From an uncultured Rhodopila sp. (GTDB lineage Bacteria > Pseudomonadota > Alphaproteobacteria > Acetobacterales > Acetobacteraceae), in the NCBI GenBank assembly GCA_903851415.1, contig CAINOE010000107.1, positions 62,001-126,000 of the forward strand: DNA of 64,000 bases. The letters run 5' to 3'. Within the stretch, counting starts at the first letter, position 1. Every line of letters starts with the position of its first letter. A model generated the notes under the pieces. It saw only the letters and a list, made by a program, of their open reading frames with translations, was not told the DNA's origin and searched no databases. Positions 30,201 to 39,200 of the stretch are shown piece by piece. Position numbers and translations under genes: made by a program.

Positions 30201-33200
30201 CAGGCTCGACCGCGACGCCGAGGCGCTGACGCAAAGCTGAGAGACGGCTCTCGCTGGCGCCGAGCAGCAGCACGGGGCCCGGCGCGGGCCGGGCCGGCGG
30301 GGCGGCCGCCTCCACCCAAACCGGGCGGAAGAACAGCGTCCGCGCGTCGGCCACGGCGGAAATCGCGCTGCCGGAGCGGGCTGGAGCAGCCTCCATTGCC
30401 GGCTCCTCCGGTTCCTGCCGGACGACGCAAGCCGCCACGACCGGGGCAGCCCCTATCGCCCGCAGTTCCAGCCCGCGCATGGCTACCAGCACGCGGCCGG
30501 CCGTATCGACGACATCGATGTCGAAATTCGCACCCGCGGTTCGCGCGACCGCATGGCAGCGGGCGGGGAGCGGCGCAAAAAAGCTGACGCTATCGAGCCT
30601 GTACGGAACATAGGTCACCGATGAGGACAAGCCGGTGGCCAGGGCCGTGACGGCGTGCAGCGCGCCGTCCAGCAACGCCAGCGCCGCATCTTGCGGCGAT
30701 TCGGCGCCGGGCGCTTGCAGGTCAACGACCGCCGTATCATCGCCGCTTTGGAATTCCACCGCGGCGCGCATCGCGGGTCCGTAGCGCAGGCCGGCGGCTG
30801 CCATGCGGCCGTAGTGTTCCCCGCCGCTGGTGCTCGTCGTGCAGCGGCGGCGCAGCGCCGGCAGATCGAGCGGCGGCAGGTCCAGGCCGGCATCCAGGGG
30901 CGCAACCCGCCCCTGTGCATGGAGCCGCTCGCCGCAGCGCAGCTCGAACTCCTGGCCCGCCTCGGCGGCGCGCAGCACGATGCCGACCTCGACCGGTTCC
31001 CGTTCCACCACGACCGGCCGGAGCCAGACCAGGCCGGCAATCCGAGCCTCCGGCAGTGAGGCGGCGGCACGGACGAGATGCAGGACAGCGACGCCAGGCA
31101 GGATGACACGGCCGCCGATAACATGGTCCCGCAGCCACGGGGTCTCGGGGTGGAGCACGGTCCGGACTTCGGGCCGCGAGATCCAATAGTGTTCACGGGC
31201 GAAGGGATACAGCGGGAGGCCGATGCGCCGGCCGGGCCGGCCCTGGCGATGCTCCGTCCAGTCGATGTCCGCGCCGCCTGCCCAGCGGCGGGCGAGGTCG
31301 TGCAATCTGCCTGCACCGTCCGGCACCGGCGCCTCGGCCAGCCACAGGTCCAGCCCGGTTCGGACATCCTTAAGGCTTGCCGCCACAAAGGCCAGGCGCG
31401 TGTCCAGTGCTTCCCGCCCGACCTGCAGGGTGCAGGCCAGATCCGCCAGGGTCTCGATCCCGTCCAGCGCTGCCAACAGGTTGGACGCCGATTGCCGGAG
31501 CTGCTGGCCGGTGCGCGCGGACAGTACGATCACCTCGGGCGCGGGTTCGGCAGGTTCGCGCGTTGCCGCAAGGTGTTCCTCCAGGATCAGGTGGGCGTTC
31601 GAGCCGCCTGCGCCGAACGAGCTGATCGCCGCGCGCCGCGGCCTGCCGTCCGATGCCCACGGGGTCAGCTCCCGCTGGACGCGAAACGGGGTTTGCCCGA
31701 AGCGGATGTTACGGTTCGGCGGATCGGCATGCAGTGACGGGACAAGCTGCCGATGCCGCATCTGCAACAGCACTTTGGTAAGGCCGGCGATCCCCGCCGC
31801 CGACTCCAGGTGTCCGACGTTTGATTTAACCGATCCGATCGCGCAGCTCTGTGGCTCGGCCGTGCCCTCGAACACCCTGCCAAGAGCGGCGATCTCGATC
31901 GGATCTCCCAGCGACGTGCCGGTGCCATGCGCCTCGACGTAGCTGATGCTGGCCGGGCTGATGCCGGCCTTGCCGAAGGCCTCGGCGATCAGCGCGGACT
32001 GCGCCGTCGGGTTTGGCACGGTATAGCCGTTGGTCTTGCCGCCGTGGTTGATCGAGCTTGCCTTGATGATCGCATGAATGCGATCGCCGTCGGCAATCGC
32101 CAGGCGCAGCGGCTTCAAAAGCACGGCGCCAACCCCCTCACCCGGCACATACCCGTCGCCGCCATCACCGAAGCTGCGGCAGCGCCCGTCCGAGGCGGCG
32201 AAACGGCCCTGGCTCAACTGGAAATACTTCAGTGGATGCAGGGAGACGTTCACGCCACCCGCGAGCGCCAGCTCGCTTTCGCCACGGCGCAGGCTCTCGC
32301 AGGCCAGATGCACCGCCGTCAGCGAGGACGAGCACATCGTGTCCAGCGCCATGCTGGGACCATGGAAGTTCAGGAAATAAGAGATACGGTTGGCAAACGA
32401 CGCATAGGTCGAGCGAGGCGCGACGGGGTTGCCGCGCAGCAGTTCCTCGGCGCCGAAAAGCTGATACTCGCCATACATGACGCCGACATAGACGCCGACA
32501 TTGCGATCCCACAGGCCGGCGCGGCTGTAGCCCGCGTCCTCCAGCGTGTGCCAGGCGGTCTCCAGGAACAGCCGTTCCTGCGGGTCGAGCAGCTCCGCTT
32601 CCTTGGGCGAGATGTTGAAGAACAGAGGATCGAACAGGTCCACGCCGTCCAGGAAGCCGCCCCACTTGCTGTAGATGCGGTCGGGCCGGCCCTTCTCCGG
32701 ATCGTAATAGCGGCGGTAGTCCCACCGCTCGGGCGGGATTTCGGTTATGCAGTCGCGCCCGGTCTTCAGGTTCTCCCAAAAGGCGTCGAGGTCGCGCGCC
32801 ATGGGATAGCGTCCGGCGAGACCGATGATCGCAATGTCCTCGTCCGCCGGCGCGGCCTGCGGGCGAGCGACTGGCGGGGCGGCCGCCCGCTCGGCCGGGG
32901 GCGCGCCCACCCGCTTGCGGCCGGCGAGGTAGCCGGTCAGCGCGCGGATGGACTGGTGCTCAAACAGCAGTGTGTTGGGCAGCTCACCGTAGACTTTCTC
33001 CAGTTCACGGTTCAGCGCCACCACCATCATCGAGTCGATGCCGTAGCTTTCCAGCGCGCGCTCCGGCCGGATCGTCTCAGGCGGGATCTTCGCTTCGCGG
33101 GCGACCAGTCCGATCAGGTGCTCCTCGATGTCGAACGGTGCCGCCGGGCCGGCCGCCGGAGTCACGGCGTGGACAGGCGGCGGTTGAGACACCGTGTCCG

Positions 33201-36200
33201 CGACCCAGTGGCGGACGCGGGCGAACGGATAGGCCGGTAGCGGGATGCGGTTCGGCCGGGGTGCCGGAAACAAGGCATCGCCGTCCACCTCGGCACCGGC
33301 GGTCCAGGCGGCCGCCACGGCATGCAGGTCGCGACCCGGCAGATCCGGCCGGGCCGGGGAACCCGGAATATCGCCGACACGGACATCGTCGATGGCGCGC
33401 ACGCCGGCAGCGAATGCGGTGAGCTTCCGGTGCAGGTCCTCCACGCTGTCGGCAACCGTCGCCAGCCGTTCCTCCATCGCGGTGCGGCCGAACCAAAGCG
33501 TGCAGGCAAGCGCCCGCAGGTCAGGCTGTTCCCGGTCAGCGAAGTCGGCCAATATCCTTGCATAGGCAACGAGTCGCTCAGCGGTCCTGGCCGACAGCAC
33601 GACCAACTGAGGCGCATTGTCCCGGGACTGCTCGGGCGCCCGGGGCGCCGCCTCCAGCACAAGGTGCGCGTTCGATCCGCCCATGCCGAACGAACTGAGT
33701 CCGGCGCGCAACGGCATCCCCGGCCGCGCCGGCTCGAACCGGCGCGCCTGCCTGACGATTGCGAACGGGCTGCCCTCAAGCTGGATGTACGGATTGATTT
33801 CAGAACAATGAAGCGAGGCGGGTATGGTCCGGTGCCCCATGCCGAGGACGAGCTTGAACAGCCCCGCCATACCCGAGGCGGCTTCCAGGTGGCCCGCGTT
33901 TGTCTTGACCGACCCGATGCCGCAGCTTTGCGGCGCCAGCGCCACGTTATGGCGCCTGGCCAGTTCCGCGAACGCCAGCTTCAGCCCGTTGATCTCGATC
34001 GGATCGCCGAGATTTGTGCCGGTGCCGTGCGCCTCGATGTAGGCGAGGCTGTCCGGCCCGACGCCCGCGCGCTCGCAGGCCCGCACAATGACGTCGGCCT
34101 GCGCCGCCGGGTTGGGCGCAGTCGGCGAGGCCGCATGCCCGCCATGGTTTTCGGCCGAACCGATGATCAGCGCATGGATATGATCGCCGTCCGCCAGCGC
34201 CCGGCTCAGCGGCTTCAGCAGCACGACGCCGACGCCCTCGGCGCGCACATAGCCGTTGGCCCGCCGGTCGAACGTCTTGCAGCGGCCGTCGTCCGACAGC
34301 ATCCCGGCGTTGCTGAAGGCGATCGCCAGCTTCGGGCTGGCCATGACGTTGACGCCACCCGCCAGAGCCATCTCGCAGGAACCGCTATGGATCGCCTCGA
34401 TCGCCCGGTGGATCGCGATCAGCGCGCTGGAGCACGCCGTGTCGATCGCCTCGCTGGGTCCGCGCAGGTTCAGCAGATAGGAGATGCGGTTGGCCAGGAA
34501 TGAGTGCGACACGCCCGTGGTGATGTGCGCCTCGACCGCGGGCACATGCTGGCGGATCAGTTCATAGTAGTCGGAGGTGGAGACGCCGGCGAAAACGCCG
34601 GTACGCGAACCGGAAAGATCGCCCGGCCGGTAGCCGGCATTCTCGATCGCCTGCCACACCGTCTCGAGGAACAGCCGCTGCTGCGGATCCATCAGCTCCG
34701 CCTCCTTCGGCGAGATGCCGAAAAAGGCATGGTCGAAACGGTCTACGTCCGGCATGAACCCGCCCCATTTGGCGCGGGTCTTGTTGCGATCCTGTGCCGG
34801 ATCGCCATAGATTGCCCGCCAGTCCCAGCGGTCCGCCGGCACCTCCTCGATCAGATCGTCACCGGCCGCGAGATGGGCCCAGAACGCGGCGAGATCGGCC
34901 GACTGCGGCATCCGGCCGCTCATGCCGACGATGGCGATGGGATCGCCGGCGCGCGCAACAACCGGCACGGCTTCAGGCGGCGGCGCGGCCGGCACGGATG
35001 GGGCGGTCGCGGTGTAGTGCCGCCGAAGCTCCCCGGCGAAAGCGCCGCAGAGATAGGTTGCGAAGGTGCCCAACGTCGTGTGCTCGAAGAACGCCGCCGG
35101 GGTGACATTGCAGCCGAAACGGTCATTCAGCCGGTTGGCGAGTTCGGTGAAAGTAATGGAGTCGAAGCCGTATTCCGAAACGTCGATATCGGGCTCGAAA
35201 TCCGCCGCTGCGACCTTCAGCACAGTCGCGGCCATCGAAGCGAGGTCGGCCAGCACGCGTTCCCTGGTCATGGCGGGCGGCGTTCCTTCGTCCAGACCTG
35301 TCTCCGCCCGGGCCGGAGAGGCGGTGGGTGGCGAACCCGGGGCAGCCGCCTTGTCCGGCGAATCGTCCGCCGTGACGGGAAGATGAAGCCCCAGCACCTC
35401 ACGCAGGCGGCGCCGGTCACCGGCCAGCACGACCGGGGTCGACTCGCCCGCCGCCAGCAATTGCTCGAATGCACGCAAACCGGCCGGCGCCGCCATCGGC
35501 TCCAACCCGGATGATCGCAGCCGCTGCTCGACCGCGGCGTCCACTCCCATCCCGCCGTCGCGCCACAGCGGCCAGGCAATCGAGATCGCGCGCCCGCCCT
35601 GCTGTTCCGCGAAGTCGTTCAGAAAGGCATTGGCAAACGCGTAGCCGGCCTGTCCGGCATTGCCGAACACCGCCGAAATCGACGAGCAGAGGGCGAAAAA
35701 ATCGAGCGGCTCCTCGCTCGCCGCTGCCGCCAGATTGAGGCAGCCAAGAAGTTTCGGCGCGATGACGGCATCCATGTCCTGCCGGGTCTGCCGGACCGCC
35801 AGCGCGTCCCGCAGCACGCCCGCGCCGTGAATGATGCCGTTGACTGCCCCGAACCGGGCCTTCGTCGCGGCGATCAGGGCGTCAACGTCGCTACGCCGGG
35901 TCACGTCCGCCTGGATATGGGTCGCATCCAGCCCGGCGAGCATCTGCGGGTCGAGCGGCGAACGGCCGGCGAGCACAACACGGGCCTGGCAGGTACGGAT
36001 CAGGTGTTCGGCGAACAAGCGGCCCAGCCCGCCGGCGCCGCCGGTAATAATGTAAACGCCGCCCTGGCGCAGGCGCGTGGCGGACGGCGGCGGCTGCCAT
36101 GCCTCCAGCCCGCGGACCTCGCGGCGCATGCCGGCGGTATAGCGGACCTCCTCGACGCCAGCCGCGCCGTCGGCCAATGCGGCGCCTTCGGCCAGCGCGA

Positions 36201-39200
36201 TGGCAGCCGCGTCGGCCGCGCCGTCCAGCGACACCGCAACGGCCCGCAGCCGTGCGTTCTCCAGCCGGAGCGTTCGCAGGTAGGCGCGCACGGCGGAACA
36301 GGCGGGCTGATCCGGCGCGTGCAGGTAAACCAGCGGCACGGGATCGTCCGAGAGCAGCCGGCCAAGCTCCGCGACCGAGTGCAGGCCACGGGCAAGTTGC
36401 TGATCCAGGCTGCCGGCCTGCTGTGCCCAGGCGTGCAGTATCAGCATCGGGAGGCGGCCCTGTTCCCGCAACGCCGCCCAGAGCCGGCGGTAATCACCGG
36501 CATGGTCCGGCCGGACCGTGAACCGGTCATCGCCAATATCGGCGAACTGCTCATCCGGCGTGACCAGCACCGCGTCACAGCCATGAACATCGCGAAGCGC
36601 GCGCCAACGGTCCGTGCCGGTGTCGAACAGCAGAACAGGCTGCGCCGCATAGCGCGCGCCCGTGCCCATGGCTGCCACGGGGTGAGCGCCGCTCGCCAAC
36701 GGCTTCGCCTCGCACCAGACCGGGCGGCACATCAGCAGCGTCCCCGTCGCGGCCTCCCCGATGGGCTGCATGACGAAATCCCGCATGCGGGCGCAAACAT
36801 TGCCGGCGGGATCGGTGATTGTCAGTTGGAAGCGATGCCGGGCGGAGCGGGTAACGTGAACGAACGCGTCCGGCGGCAGTGCCGCCAGCATCTCGAACAC
36901 GCCGAGCGAAAACGGCAACGCCACCGGATCGGACGAAGCGGCGAACGCCGCGATGCTGTGAAGTGCGGCGTCGAGAAGCCCCGGAGGCAGCGTGCAGCTT
37001 TCATCCGGCGTGCCGTGCAGTTCCGCCAGTGCCTCGCCGTCGCCGGCAAGAATCCTATGGACGCAACGGAAGCCCGGCCCGTACTCAAGCCCTGCGCGGG
37101 CAAGCTGCTCATACAGCTCGGATGCGCCGATCGGCCGGGGACAGCGGGCCCGGATGCGCTCAAGATCAAGCCGCTCCGGCTGGCCCTGGCGTGTGGTCAG
37201 GCGTCCCTTGGCATGCAGTCCCTCGGCGGTGACAACCTCGAAAGCGAACCCGCCGGCCTCGGGCCGCAGCCGGACCTCCGCCTGGCGCGTTTCCGAGCCA
37301 ACCGCGAGCGGCCGCAGCCATACGACATCCGCGATTTCACCCATTGCGCCACCGCCCGCCCGGGCCGCGGCGGCCCGCGCCAGTTCCAGATACATCACAC
37401 CGGGCAGCACCCGCCGCCTGCTGATGACGTGGTCCCGCAGGAATGGTTCGTTGCCGGTGAAATGGACGCGGAAAGGCGGGGAATCGCGTTCCGGGGCAAC
37501 GCCGGTCTCGTCGCGGCCGTCCGCTGCCGCGGGTGCTTGCGGCACTGGCCCGGACAGGCCTGTCCGTAATGATGACGAACCAACACTCGCCGGCCAGAAC
37601 GGATGCCCGGCGAACGGATAGGTTGGCAGCGGAATGCGCCGGGCTCCCTGGATTGGCGGCGCGGCCGGGGCCGCGCCGCCGTCCGGCAGGGGTTGCAGAA
37701 GCTTGTGGCGCAGGTCGTCGAGACTGGCGGCCTCGATCGCGACCCGGCACCTCATGGCATCACGGCCGACGGCCAATGTGTGCGCCACGTCGGCCAGCCG
37801 CAGGCCGGAGTGCTCGGCCAGAAACACCGCAAGATTCCGTGCGGCCACAGCCAGCCGCTCCGGATCGCGGGCGGACAGCGTCACCGTCCGCGGCCCCTCC
37901 AGAGGCGGCGGGACGGATTCGGAAAACTCCTCGACGACCAGATGGGCGTTGGTGCCGCTGAGCCCGAACGAGCTGACGGCCGCGCGCCGCGGCGCCCCCT
38001 CCGCCGCCGGCCAGGGGCGGCGTTGCGTGTTGACGTGAAACGGGCTGCCCGCGAAGTCGATGTGCGAGTTCTCACGCTGCAGATGCAGCGAGGGCACCAA
38101 CTCGCGGTGGCTGAGGCACAGCAGAACCTTGATCAGCCCGGCCAGCCCCGAGGCTGGCATCGCATGGCCGATATTCGTTTTGACCGATCCGATTGCGCAG
38201 AACTGCCGGCGGCCGGTGAATTGACGGAACGCGTCGGTCAGCGCCGCCACTTCGATCGGGTCGCCCAGCCGCGTGCCGGTACCGTGCGCCTCGATATAGG
38301 TGATGGTGTCAGGATCAATGCCGAAACGGCGGTAGACCTCCGCTTCCAGCGCCGTCTGCGACGGCGCGCTGGGAGCGGTGATGCCGTTCGTCCGGCCGTC
38401 GTAGTTGATCCCGGTGGCTTTTATTACTCCATAGATATGATCGGCGTCGGCCAGCGCCGCCGCCACCGGCTTCAGCACAATCGCGGCGACACCCTCCGCC
38501 GGCACGAACCCGTCCGCCCGGTCGTCGAACGCGCGGCAGGTGCCGTCCGGCGAAAGCATCCCGGTCTGTGCCAGCACCCGGTAACTCTCGAACGACGTCA
38601 TCAACGAGACGCCGCCGGCAATCGCCATCTCGCACTCGCCGCGGCGGAGGCTTTCGCAGGCGAGATGCGTCGCCACCAGCGACGACGAGCACGCCGTCTG
38701 CACGGACAGCACCGGTCCGGTAAGATTGAGGCAATAGGACAGGCGAGCCGCCAGGACGTCGGCCATGTTGCCGGTCAGGGAATAGGCTTCGGACGGAACG
38801 CCGGCGGCGCGCAACAGGCTCAAATAGTCGCCGGAACCGCAGCCGGCGAACACCCCGCAGCGCCGCCCGTCGAGTGACAGCGGGGCGTAGCCGGCATCTT
38901 CCAGGGCCGTCCAGGCTTCCTGCAGGAACAGCCGGTGTTGCGGATCCATCAACTCGGCTTCGCGCGGCGACAGGTGGAAGAATGCCGGATCGAACAGTTC
39001 GATACCTTCCAGCAGCCCCGCCTGCCCGTGCTCACCGGGCCAGCGCACCTGGCCGATGTCGGACACGCTTTCGCGGCTTTCGGTCAGGTTCCGCCAGAAT
39101 GCGGCAACGTTGCGCGCGCCGGGAAGGCGCGCGGCGATCCCGACCACCGCGATGTCGCCGGCAGCATAGCGCGGCGCTGAAACGACCTGACGAGCGGCCT

